NCBI GenBank assembly: GCA_963724435.1
Contig: CAVRUN010000001.1
Location: 1,494,400-1,558,399 of the forward strand
DNA: 64,000 nucleotides
Source: AP-15 sp963724435
Lineage (GTDB): Bacteria > Pseudomonadota > Alphaproteobacteria > ATCC43930 > CGMCC-115725
Direction of reading: 5' to 3'
This document shows, one piece after another, positions 34,090 through 41,450 of the stretch (within the stretch, counting starts at the first letter, position 1; every line of letters starts with the position of its first letter). The notes below the pieces were generated by a model. That model did no database searches. It saw only the letters and a list, made by a program, of their open reading frames with translations, and was not told the DNA's origin. The translations under genes and the position numbers were made by a program.

Positions 34090-34565
34090 TCTCGGCTGGC
34101 ATTAAACGAGACGGAGCGCTGCTGAACGGACTGAAACGGATCCATGTCTCTAGCGCCCAAGGCATATCGCAAGCTATTGTCAAGTTGGGGATTAAGCTGC
34201 AATTTGACTTCCAACGGCGTGCATCCGGCGGTCACTTGCCGTCGCTCCGTGATAGACAATTAAAGAACAGCATCAGCAGGCAGCTCGCAGAAAGCAAGGG
34301 CAGGGTCAGGGCGACCGTGCTGCCGAATTTCGATAGCGCCACGACTCGTGGGAATAGATTGGCGGCGCGAGAAAACTACGTACAGCTTTGCAACGGCTCA
34401 AATAAATTTTATATGTCCAATTGGCGCTAAGGCGATGAAGGACAAGACACGTATCCGGTATATGGCTCTGCTAGGGGGTCGGTTGCTCATACCGACGCTT
34501 CACGATACGCACCCGATATCGACAAACACGTCAACCACGCACTGCGCGGTCTGTTGAGCCGATGA
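34086..34565 (+). pseudogene. Head closure / HK97 gp10-like protein interrupted by an ochre codon
   Basis: The first 114 residues (34086-34430) begin with an overlap with the connector. KLGIKLQFDFQRRASGGHLPS and the basic character suit a gp10-type neck protein. The frame stops at TAA (34428-34430) but then continues in the same register for 44 codons (VYGSARGSVAHTDASRY, HVNHALRGLLSR) to a TGA that overlaps the next ATG as ATGA. That overlap suggests the original gene ran to 34565. A chance open frame of this length is possible. Confidence 0.45.
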
Positions 34566-34996
34566 TAGAACGTGAAGCAATTTACTCGGCTCTGTGGACT
34601 TTGGGTTCAGGTGCCTGGAGCTTTGCCACGGCCAATCGGCGCCTACGTCATTGGTCCGACGTCCCGCCTGTCGAACAGCCAGCATTGTTCATGAGCCAAA
34701 AGGGCGCACATGCCTCTGTCAAGGCATTGGGAGCTCCTATCGTCTGGACACTTTATGCTGACTTCTATGTTTACGCGCATTCGAGCGATCCTTATGCGGC
34801 GCCCGCAATAATCTTAAACCCCCTGCTTGACGCGCTCGAACAGGCTTTATCTCCATCAATGGCAACGGGGATTCAAAACCTTGGCCTACCGGAGATGGTT
34901 CATCACGCGTACATCGCGGGTAAAATCGAGACTGACGAAGGTGTTCTCGGAGATCAAGCCATTGCTATCGTTCCCGTGGAAATCGTTTGTACCTGA
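34562..34996 (+). CDS. Tail terminator / completion protein (DUF3168)
   Basis: 144 residues. EREAIYSALWTLGSG, PALFMSQKGAHA, and a C-terminal HHAYIAGKIETDEGVLGDQA match the DUF3168/gp10-neck tail completion family. These proteins cap the tail tube and join it to the head. It overlaps the preceding frame as ATGA and precedes the tail tube gene by about 470 bases, instead of directly as usual. Confidence 0.7.
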   Translation: MIEREAIYSALWTLGSGAWSFATANRRLRHWSDVPPVEQPALFMSQKGAHASVKALGAPIVWTLYADFYVYAHSSDPYAAPAIILNPLLDALEQALSPSMATGIQNLGLPEMVHHAYIAGKIETDEGVLGDQAIAIVPVEIVCT

Positions 34997-35084
34997 AGCG
35001 TACCCTTTACAAGCCGGCGATGCTTTCTTTAACCGTCCGACCCAATATCCCTGACGATTCTGAATAGCCCGTGATATTTACCCA

Positions 35085-35225
35085 ATGGATACCACCTCCG
35101 GTGATGTATGGGGCCGGATCTGGGGTGCGGATCGGTATCAGGGTGTGAGGGCCCCATTGACGAGGGAAGAGATCAAGTCCCGTCGTAACCTATTTCATTA
35201 CACTCGAACCGCGGCTTGCGTGTGA
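35085..35225 (+). CDS. Possible small protein, 46 residues
   Basis: ATG at 35085 reads MDTTSGDVWGRIWGADRYQG and ends with a basic TREEIKSRRNLFHYTR stretch. The Trp-Gly-Arg pattern looks coding rather than random and the gene fits the gap before the next one. There is no clear ribosome site and no known family. Low confidence. Confidence 0.3.
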   Translation: MDTTSGDVWGRIWGADRYQGVRAPLTREEIKSRRNLFHYTRTAACV

Positions 35226-35242
35226 CAATAGGATTCGTTTGA

Positions 35243-35467
35243 ATGAGCAACGATGGCCAGAGAAAATCCGGACCGGCTGCACCACCTGGACAATCCGCTG
35301 AAGCTCTGAATTCGCTGATTGAGAGATGGTGGGCCGATTATTTTCCGAGATCAGCGGTTGCGCGCAACGCCGCAGCTTGGAATGCCGCACATGCAGCTAA
35401 GGAAGCATTGAAACGCCTGATGATTCCCCGAACGCTCCGGGGAAATAATCCCGAAGGGAGTATCTAG
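35243..35467 (+). CDS. Small hypothetical phage protein
   Basis: 74 residues ending one base before the tail tube start. The middle is Ala-rich helical (ARNAAAWNAAHAAKEALKRL). A 7-bp hairpin (TTCCCCG, 7-base loop, CGGGGAA, 35424-35444) lies inside its 3' end and may stabilise or separate the tail tube message. Function unknown. Confidence 0.5.
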   Translation: MSNDGQRKSGPAAPPGQSAEALNSLIERWWADYFPRSAVARNAAAWNAAHAAKEALKRLMIPRTLRGNNPEGSI

Positions 35468-35468
35468 A

Positions 35469-36215
35469 ATGCAGCTCAGCTTTGGCTCGGGTGCGCTGTG
35501 GGGGGAACGCACAGATGTTGTCGGCTCGGGGATCGGTCCGCGTCAATTCGGCGTGCTTCAAGACATCGAGATCGATTTCGATTGGACCGACAAGGAGTTA
35601 TATGGACAGCTTCAATTTCCCGTTGCCATTGCGCGAGGTCAAGGCAAGATCACCGGCAAAGCAAAATTCGCACAAATTCTCGGTCTTCTTTACTCGGACA
35701 TTTTTTTTGGCACAACTGCGGCTACGGGACAGTTTGGGATATCGGAACTTGAAGCAGCAATTGTTCCGGCGGTGATTCCGTTCACGGTGACCGTAGCGAA
35801 TGCATCTGCCTACAACGATGATCTAGGTGTGGCATTTGCCGCCAACGGGAAGCGATTTAATAGGGTGACCACGCCATCTGCCGCAGGCCAATACTCAGTG
35901 AATTTCGCTACCGGTGTTTATACATTCGCCGCTGCAGACGCTAACGCAGCCATAATGATCTCGTACAGCTATAATGCTGCGACTACAGGCGATACGTTGA
36001 CACTAACAAATCAGCTGATGGGAACGACACCGACATTCAAGGCTACGTTCTACACTACCTACAGCGGCCAAGGGACGGCGCTGCGGCTTAACACCTGCAC
36101 CGCCAGCAAACTTTCGATGCCAACGAAAATTGATGATTGGACTATCAGTGAGCTCGATTTCATGGCATTTGCGGACGCTTCTGGGACCATCGGATATCTG
36201 AGTACTGTCGAATGA
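35469..36215 (+). CDS. Major tail tube protein
   Basis: 248 residues starting just after AGGGAGTATCTAGA. Tail-tube features: an N-terminal loop with GIGPRQFGVLQDIEIDFDWT, an AKFAQILGLLYSDIFFG helix, and a beta-rich Ig-like middle (VNFATGVYTFAAADANAA) before the conserved KATFYTTYSGQG and ISELDFMAFADASG end. Hexameric rings of it form the non-contractile tube. It lies directly before the tail chaperone gene, as in GTAs and siphophages. Confidence 0.8.
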   Translation: MQLSFGSGALWGERTDVVGSGIGPRQFGVLQDIEIDFDWTDKELYGQLQFPVAIARGQGKITGKAKFAQILGLLYSDIFFGTTAATGQFGISELEAAIVPAVIPFTVTVANASAYNDDLGVAFAANGKRFNRVTTPSAAGQYSVNFATGVYTFAAADANAAIMISYSYNAATTGDTLTLTNQLMGTTPTFKATFYTTYSGQGTALRLNTCTASKLSMPTKIDDWTISELDFMAFADASGTIGYLSTVE

Positions 36216-36219
36216 TCAC

Positions 36220-36666
36220 TTGGCTAACGTCCTTACGGTCGGTTTCCAGGAGAGAAAAGTGATCCCCGGGGTGGCGATCTCGATGGGTGGGCGGGAATGG
36301 ACGATCCCACCACTAACTTTAGGTCAGCTTCGCCAGTTGATGCCGAAAGTGCGGGAGTTATCTAATACCAATACCGAAATAGGCGAAGCTCAGATCGGGG
36401 TCTTAGTTGAAATTGTGTTTGCTGCATTGCAAAGAAACTATCCTGATATGACCCTCGACAGGGTCGAGGATCTGCTGGACCTTGGGAACGCCGCGCCCGT
36501 GTTGAATGCAGTGCTGACAGGCTCTGGTCTCAGACCACGGGCGCCACAGCCGGGGGAAGCTATGGCCCCCGACCACGGTTCGGGGGCGACAGCGCCTATC
36601 TCAGCAACGACTGGGGACGTATTTATGGCCTCCTCGCGACCGCTTGTGGATACAGCTATCCGGTAA
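36220..36666 (+). CDS. Tail assembly chaperone, short form (G-like)
   Basis: 148 residues, TTG start four bases after the tube gene. VAISMGGREWTIPPLTLGQLRQLMPKVREL and VEIVFAALQRNYPDMTLDRVEDLLDLGNAAPVLNAVL are typical of gpG-type chaperones that coat the tape measure protein before tube polymerisation. The last ~45 residues after RPRAPQPG look random, consistent with the functional product switching frame there (see the longer form). Confidence 0.75.
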   Translation: MANVLTVGFQERKVIPGVAISMGGREWTIPPLTLGQLRQLMPKVRELSNTNTEIGEAQIGVLVEIVFAALQRNYPDMTLDRVEDLLDLGNAAPVLNAVLTGSGLRPRAPQPGEAMAPDHGSGATAPISATTGDVFMASSRPLVDTAIR

Positions 36667-36779
36667 TCGATGCGATGACGCTCTTCGACATAGAGGAGCT
36701 GAACTCGATACTGGATCGACCACCCGCCAACACATCTGATCATTGCTGCTTGTTTTGGTACAAAGAAGGCGCGTCGTAA
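36220..36779 (+). CDS. Tail assembly chaperone, long form (GT-like) by predicted −1 frameshift
   Basis: In the −1 frame the sequence from about 36585 is clearly coding: SAYLSNDWGRIYGLLATACG, YSYPVIDAMTLFDIEEL, then NSILDRPP, ending at TAA 36777. This is the T-like domain that contacts the tape measure (the DUF2376/gp10.1-like role in GTAs). No good start exists for it alone. A −1 slip would join it to the G form, as in lambda G/GT. Candidate slip points are GCC-CCC-GAC (36565-36573) and the five-G run TCG-GGG-GCG (36580-36588). Confidence 0.65.
36565..36588 (+). other. Candidate −1 ribosomal slip region
   Basis: Two homopolymer runs, CCCCC (36566-36570) and GGGGG (36582-36586), lie in the overlap of the two frames. 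At CCC-GAC the P-site tRNA can re-pair perfectly one base back. Neither run is a canonical X-XXY-YYZ heptamer, so the exact site is uncertain. Confidence 0.45.
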
Positions 36780-36968
36780 TTTTCATATCGCAACGTCCAG
36801 AGAGCAGGGTCAAACCGAACGGCTTCTCACTGAACTCGGACCCGGCTTCACGCGCCGCAATGTCCATGCCGGATTGCGGCCGGTCGTACTCGACTTTTCC
36901 AGGCTTCGGCGGATGGGGCAGAGTTTACCAGATCGACACGAATTCTGACGCTTTCTCGAGAGGAAAAC

Positions 36969-38063
36969 GTGGCGGATATCGAAACCAGCGTCGCTATAAC
37001 CGCTCAGGTAGACGATCTCCTATCCGGAATGAAAAGCGCTGCTGACGCAGTCGAGACAGCGGTCGAAGCGATAAAGGCGCAATTCTCTGATCTGAGCACA
37101 GTTGCACAAGAAGCACGAAACAATATAGCGACAACATCGGCGCAAATCGAGTCGACGATCGGCGCATTGCAAGCCAACACAGTCAGCCCCACCGGACCGT
37201 TGCAAATGGCAATGAGTCCCGCGGGCAATATGGCCGATACTGGTTACCAGCCTCCCGGTATTTCAGTTACACAGCTAGACAGCGCGACAGCCAGCCTCGC
37301 GGGTTCGATCGATGACCAATGGGACCTACAGCAGGACTATTACGAAAGGAAGCAGGCCGCCGCTGAAGACGATGTCCAAAACCAAGGAAAACTAAATCAA
37401 CAGGAGTCACTTGCATACGAAGAATATCTTGCTGATAAAATTGACCTCGACGCCGGAGCAGCGCGAAATAGTCAAAAGCAATGGCAGACTCTGCTTCAAC
37501 CCGTCGAGAACAGCTTAAGTTCGTCTATTACGCGAATCATTACAGGCACTTCGACAGTCCAGAACGCCTTGTCCAATCTCGCTCATTCCGCCGTGGGCGA
37601 GCTTGTAGGGTCCTCGGTAAAAAACCTGTTCGGTGGAATTGGGAGCCTGGTGGGAGGCAACCTGTTCGGCGGCAGCGATCAAGATTTCTCAAGCCTCGTT
37701 GGCTCCGCAGGCGGAGGATTACTTGGTGGAGGAGTCTTTGGGACCTTGTTCAAAGGCATTGGGTCCTTATTCGGCTTTGAACACGGTGGCATCGTGCCGT
37801 CGGCACAGGGTGGCTGGATGGTACCATCGACATCGCTGGCCCTTTTACATACCAATGAAATGGTGCTTCCTGCAAATATCAGTGAAGGTCTGCAGTCCGC
37901 GATCGGCTCCGGCGGCTTAGCTTCGAACAGCAACCCTATTGTCTTTAACGTCTCGGCCATGGATAGCCAGTCGGTAGCTACTTTCTTCAAAAACAACGGA
38001 GCAAATTTGGTATCCGCAATCAACCAAGCAATGCGTAACGGTTCAGCGCTGCGGAACTCTTGA
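36969..38063 (+). CDS. Tail tape measure protein (short)
   Basis: 364 residues, GTG start after GAGAGG. Long helical N-terminus (VDDLLSGMKSAADAVETAVE, EARNNIATTSAQIESTIGAL), a coiled-coil middle, and a Gly-rich hydrophobic part (GGIGSLVGGNLFGG, VFGTLFKGIGSLFGF) that could insert in a membrane, then VPSAQGGWMVPSTSLALLH, a segment common at the C-end of GTA-type tape measures. Its length sets tail length; ~360 residues predicts a short tail of roughly 50 nm at 1.5 Å per residue. A ~190-base stretch without a gene lies before it. Confidence 0.7.
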   Translation: MADIETSVAITAQVDDLLSGMKSAADAVETAVEAIKAQFSDLSTVAQEARNNIATTSAQIESTIGALQANTVSPTGPLQMAMSPAGNMADTGYQPPGISVTQLDSATASLAGSIDDQWDLQQDYYERKQAAAEDDVQNQGKLNQQESLAYEEYLADKIDLDAGAARNSQKQWQTLLQPVENSLSSSITRIITGTSTVQNALSNLAHSAVGELVGSSVKNLFGGIGSLVGGNLFGGSDQDFSSLVGSAGGGLLGGGVFGTLFKGIGSLFGFEHGGIVPSAQGGWMVPSTSLALLHTNEMVLPANISEGLQSAIGSGGLASNSNPIVFNVSAMDSQSVATFFKNNGANLVSAINQAMRNGSALRNS

Positions 38064-38683
38064 TGACAATCATTTTCCCTGAGTTACCCGGACTTACCTG
38101 GAGCGTCACAAAATCGCCCATCTTCCAGACCCGGATTCAGCGAGCGGCTTCCGGTCGCGAGCTCAGGGCGCTTGATTACCCCTATCCGCTATGGCAGTTC
38201 ACTCTGAGTTTCGCATTTTTGCGAGACAATCCTGACGCCGGGCTCGACGAACTGCGAACTCTGCTGGGATTTTATCTCGCGAGCCAAGGTGCTCATGGTA
38301 CGTTTCTGTTTAAAGATCCAAGCGATCAGTCGACAGCCGATCAGTTCCTCGGCATAGGCGATTCTAGCAGATATACTTTTCAGTTACAGCGGACAATAGG
38401 GAGTTCATTGCCTGGCGGCGGTTTCGCAGAGCCGATAGTTGCTCCAAATATTGTCGATGCGATATATTTTGACGGAACAATTCAAAATTCAGCGAGCTAC
38501 AGCGTCGATCCAAGCACCGGATTGGTGTCTTTCGTAATACCGCCTGCCACGGGTCTAGTGATTACGACGGATTTCTCTTTTTGGTTCCGGTGCAGGTTTA
38601 CCGACGATAGCTATCAATTTGAGAATTTTATGTATCGGCTATGGCAGCTTAAAAAACTGACCTTTATTACGGTGTTCCCGTGA
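38063..38683 (+). CDS. Distal tail protein, DUF2460 (GTA gp12-like)
   Basis: 206 residues; ATG 38063 overlaps the tape-measure TGA. FPELPGLTWSVTKSPIFQTRIQRAASGRE and LRDNPDAGLDELRTLLGFY, TFLFKDPSDQ, and the C-terminal RCRFTDDSYQFENF match the DUF2460/TIGR02217 family. It forms the distal tail ring that opens to the tip. Overlap with the next gene is 4 bases (GTGA). Confidence 0.85.
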   Translation: MTIIFPELPGLTWSVTKSPIFQTRIQRAASGRELRALDYPYPLWQFTLSFAFLRDNPDAGLDELRTLLGFYLASQGAHGTFLFKDPSDQSTADQFLGIGDSSRYTFQLQRTIGSSLPGGGFAEPIVAPNIVDAIYFDGTIQNSASYSVDPSTGLVSFVIPPATGLVITTDFSFWFRCRFTDDSYQFENFMYRLWQLKKLTFITVFP

Positions 38684-39528
38684 AGCCGGCAAGCCCGGCG
38701 CTGATTGCGCTACTTAATTCCGGAACGCAATTTATAATGGCGGATCTCTACACAATTGCGCTAATAGACGGCCGCACTTACCACTATTCCGGCACGGCAA
38801 CAGCGATTTTCGCTAACGGCAATTCGTTCGCACTCGGCCCCAAATTCGAGCGTTCTAAAATCAAGATCATAACGGGGGTCCAGGTAGACGAGCTCGATGT
38901 CAAAGTGTATCCCGAGCCTACCGATCTCCTGGGCTCAATCCCGTGGCTGCAGGCGGCGTGGACTGGACAATTCGACGGCGCCACTTTGCAGGTAGGGCGC
39001 GCATTTATGCAGCCCTATGCAACGGTTGCCGGCACAGTTGTCCTGTTCGCTGGGCGCATTTCGGAAGTAAATGCAAGTCGCACAGGAGTGGACATAAAAT
39101 GTCGTTCACATCTGGAGTTGCTGAACATCCAGATGCCGCGGCGGCTATGGCAGCCGTCCTGCACGCATGTATTTGGGGATGCCATGTGCCAGTTTGACCG
39201 CAATAGCCTTGCGCTAACATTCCCCTGCGTCGCCGGGTCGACGTCGACTGTGATCCAGGGCGCGCCAGCAACGGCCACGCCATTTCTCCAGGGCTCGATC
39301 ATCGGAATGTCCGGGGCGAATAGAGGCGCGCTGAGGACGATCGCCGGCTTTGTCCCGGGGCAATCGGTTACTGTGAAACTCGGTTTTCTAGACATACCGA
39401 CAGTCGGCGATGAATTCCAGCTCTTGCCGGGCTGCGACCGCAGCCTCGCAACCTGCACAAATGTCTTTGATAATCAGAGCCATTTCGGCGGGATGCCGTT
39501 CATCCCGGCCCCTGAGAATGCGGTTTAG
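38680..39528 (+). CDS. Tail hub protein, DUF2163 (GTA gp13-like)
   Basis: 282 residues, GTG start overlapping the DUF2460 stop. The N-terminal half (FIMADLYTIALIDGRTYHYS, FERSKIKIITGVQVDELDV) and the cysteine-bearing C-terminal part (RRLWQPSCTHVFGDAMCQFD, PGCDRSLATCTNVFDNQSHFGG) are diagnostic of DUF2163/TIGR02218. In GTAs the hub protein is followed directly by the NlpC/P60 gene; here about 1.4 kb with two extra genes intervenes. Confidence 0.88.
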   Translation: MKPASPALIALLNSGTQFIMADLYTIALIDGRTYHYSGTATAIFANGNSFALGPKFERSKIKIITGVQVDELDVKVYPEPTDLLGSIPWLQAAWTGQFDGATLQVGRAFMQPYATVAGTVVLFAGRISEVNASRTGVDIKCRSHLELLNIQMPRRLWQPSCTHVFGDAMCQFDRNSLALTFPCVAGSTSTVIQGAPATATPFLQGSIIGMSGANRGALRTIAGFVPGQSVTVKLGFLDIPTVGDEFQLLPGCDRSLATCTNVFDNQSHFGGMPFIPAPENAV

Positions 39529-39539
39529 AAGGAAGCCCG

Positions 39540-40580
39540 ATGCCGCCGCCCCTTCATGTCTTCACAGCTCGGTTCAACCCGATCGGCTGGCGGGTTCCGC
39601 AGTGTCACTATCTCGACTGGGCTCACTTCGTGCGCGATCTCGGCGCCGACATCACGGTGATCGAGTGCGCGTATGGCGAAGCACCATTCGAATGCGTTAT
39701 TCCGGGTGTCGTGACGCACATTGGCGTGCGCGCCGATAGTTGGGCTTGGACCAAGGAAAACCTGATCAATCTCGGCATCTCCCGTCGCCCCGATGCGCAA
39801 TACATCTGCTGGGCAGATAGCGACATCTTCCCACGGCGCCGAGATTGGGCCGCGGCGACGATTGAGGCATTACAGCACTACCATATCGTGCAGCCGTGGG
39901 AGACTTGCTATGACCTCGGCCCCGGCGACTCGCATCTGGAAACCTGGAAATCGTTTTGCTCGAATTATGTTCACGGGCGCCCCCTGGTGGTGCCCGACGG
40001 CGAGACGTACGCGAGTTTCTGGGCAAAGCACTCGTTCCCTCATCCCGGTTACTGCTGGGCAGTTAAGCGCGGAGTGCTAGATCACATTGGTGGTTTGTTC
40101 GAGCTTGGCGGCATGGGGTCAGGCGACAACCACATGGCGGTAGGCCTGCTCGGGCTCGTCAACAAATCAGTGCACAAGGATATCGGTGGCGGCTATCGCC
40201 GAGTCATCGAAGCGTGGGAAGCCCGCGCACAGAGCGCCGTGAACGGCCGGATCGGCTATGTACCCGGCACCATCGAGCATCGCTTTCACGGCCGCAAACA
40301 CAACCGGCGGTATTGGGAACGCTGGCAGATGTTTTTGCGTCACGAGTTCGACCCGACAGTCGACCTAAAGCGTAATACCTGGGGGGTTCTTGAGTTCGCC
40401 GGCAACAAGCCGGCCCTTGAACACGAATGGGATCAGTATCTACGGTTGCGGTGGGAGGACGACAACGGCGACGGGTTTGCCCCATTCCACCGGCCGCCCG
40501 AGCATCACCACCCGCAGCCGTCACGGCGTCAATCGCTGCAGCAGGATCCGTGGCCGCCAGGGCCTCGCAACGGAAGTTGA
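39540..40580 (+). CDS. GT-A-like glycosyltransferase carried in the tail operon
   Basis: 346 residues, ATG after GAAGGAAGC. FTARFNPIGWRVPQCHYLDWAHFV, then ITVIECAYGEAPFE, and a metal-binding DSD motif in YICWADSDIFPRRRDWA suggest a GT-A-fold transferase. GGMGSGDNHMAVGLLG and a conserved HRFHGRKHNRRYWERWQMF follow. The C-terminal ~40 residues are His/Pro/Arg-rich and probably disordered. A morphogenesis role is unlikely. It may glycosylate a virion protein or a host surface polymer (seroconversion), but the sugar and acceptor cannot be told. Confidence 0.6.
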   Translation: MPPPLHVFTARFNPIGWRVPQCHYLDWAHFVRDLGADITVIECAYGEAPFECVIPGVVTHIGVRADSWAWTKENLINLGISRRPDAQYICWADSDIFPRRRDWAAATIEALQHYHIVQPWETCYDLGPGDSHLETWKSFCSNYVHGRPLVVPDGETYASFWAKHSFPHPGYCWAVKRGVLDHIGGLFELGGMGSGDNHMAVGLLGLVNKSVHKDIGGGYRRVIEAWEARAQSAVNGRIGYVPGTIEHRFHGRKHNRRYWERWQMFLRHEFDPTVDLKRNTWGVLEFAGNKPALEHEWDQYLRLRWEDDNGDGFAPFHRPPEHHHPQPSRRQSLQQDPWPPGPRNGS

Positions 40581-40620
40581 CGAATAAGCCGCAACATCTT
40601 TAGGCAACCGGGAGCCCAAA

Positions 40621-40932
40621 ATGCCAAATCACGTCGTGCAGGCGGAAGTCAAAGATTTGGAACACGCCCCACAGTTCGATTTTGTAGCGGCGCTCGACAA
40701 GATAAAGCACGGGGCGAACGCAGCGCCCAGCGGCTGGAATGGTAACCGCCTATGGATTGCTTTTATTCCCGCCGATCAATCGGCGACGGGGTCGCGCCAC
40801 CCCTATGGAACGGCAGCAGTGAGCTCTCGCTATTTGCCCTGGATCGGCATGGAAACCGCTGAAGACGCCTTTGTACCATGCGCCTGTTCGCGAACCGGCT
40901 TGCTTGCCGAGGATTCGCACATCGCCGAGTAG
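40621..40932 (+). CDS. DUF2829 protein, Tad2-like anti-Thoeris candidate
   Basis: 103 residues after GGGAG. Residues ~19-103 follow the DUF2829 plan: FDFVAALDKIKHG, then SGWNG with the invariant WNG, LWIAFIPAD, YLPWIGMETAED (the HIDMKTADG-like strand) and the end RTGLLAEDSHIAE (the QTDxLAEDW-like end). The phage protein Tad2, which sequesters the cyclic signalling nucleotide of Thoeris immunity, belongs to this family, although other DUF2829 proteins have no assigned role. The usual VPWLASQ segment is altered here (VPCACSR). It lies between tail genes as an independent extra gene. Confidence 0.7.
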   Translation: MPNHVVQAEVKDLEHAPQFDFVAALDKIKHGANAAPSGWNGNRLWIAFIPADQSATGSRHPYGTAAVSSRYLPWIGMETAEDAFVPCACSRTGLLAEDSHIAE

Positions 40933-40940
40933 ATTTCGCA

Positions 40941-41450
40941 ATGATCGGAGACCGACGACGAGTTATAGCCGAGGCAGAGAGCTGGCTTGGCACGCCTTAC
41001 CATCACATGGGCCGCCTCAAAGGTGTCGGCTGCGATTGCCTGACACTGCTGGCTGGTGTCTACCACGCGGCCGGGGTCATCCCGGCGCCTGACATCCCTT
41101 TTTACCCACCGGACTGGCATCTGCATCGCTCGGCGGAGCGCTACCTCGAGGGGCTGGTCAGCCACGCCTACGAGGTTGAGGGGGCCGAACCCGGCGACGT
41201 CGCCGTGTTCAAATTCGGCCGCTGCTTTTCGCACGGCGCCATCGTCACCGGCTGGCCACAGCTTATCCACGCTTGGCATGCCGGCGGAGTCATGCGCGGG
41301 GATGCCACCCAGCCATTGCTCGCCGGTCGCCCGGTGCGGTTCTTCTCGCCGTTTTTCATCAATGAGACGGTGAGCCAGTCAAAAAAGATATTCAGCGGTG
41401 TCTCGCGCAAGATTTTTTCACCCCTTTCTCCTTCTAGTGAGCTGATATGA
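40941..41450 (+). CDS. NlpC/P60 tail peptidase (GTA gp14-like)
   Basis: 169 residues from ATG 40941; an upstream in-frame ATG at 40878 would overlap the DUF2829 gene. AESWLGTPYHHMGRLKGVGC holds the catalytic Cys region (GVGCDCL), and the active-site His lies in CFSHGAIVTG. The TIGR02219 pattern fits a tail-associated cell-wall hydrolase that opens peptidoglycan during DNA entry. The last ~25 residues are basic and variable. It overlaps the tail tip gene by 4 bases. Confidence 0.85.
   Translation: MIGDRRRVIAEAESWLGTPYHHMGRLKGVGCDCLTLLAGVYHAAGVIPAPDIPFYPPDWHLHRSAERYLEGLVSHAYEVEGAEPGDVAVFKFGRCFSHGAIVTGWPQLIHAWHAGGVMRGDATQPLLAGRPVRFFSPFFINETVSQSKKIFSGVSRKIFSPLSPSSELI

Noticed and set aside
36743..37045. 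Open frame overlapping the tape measure start
   Set aside because: Basic, Arg/Ser-rich and out of frame with strongly supported genes. A shadow frame.
39540..40580. Possibility that this is a tail fibre protein
   Set aside because: The DSD motif and the motif pattern suit a GT-A transferase better; no repeats or fibre-like composition.
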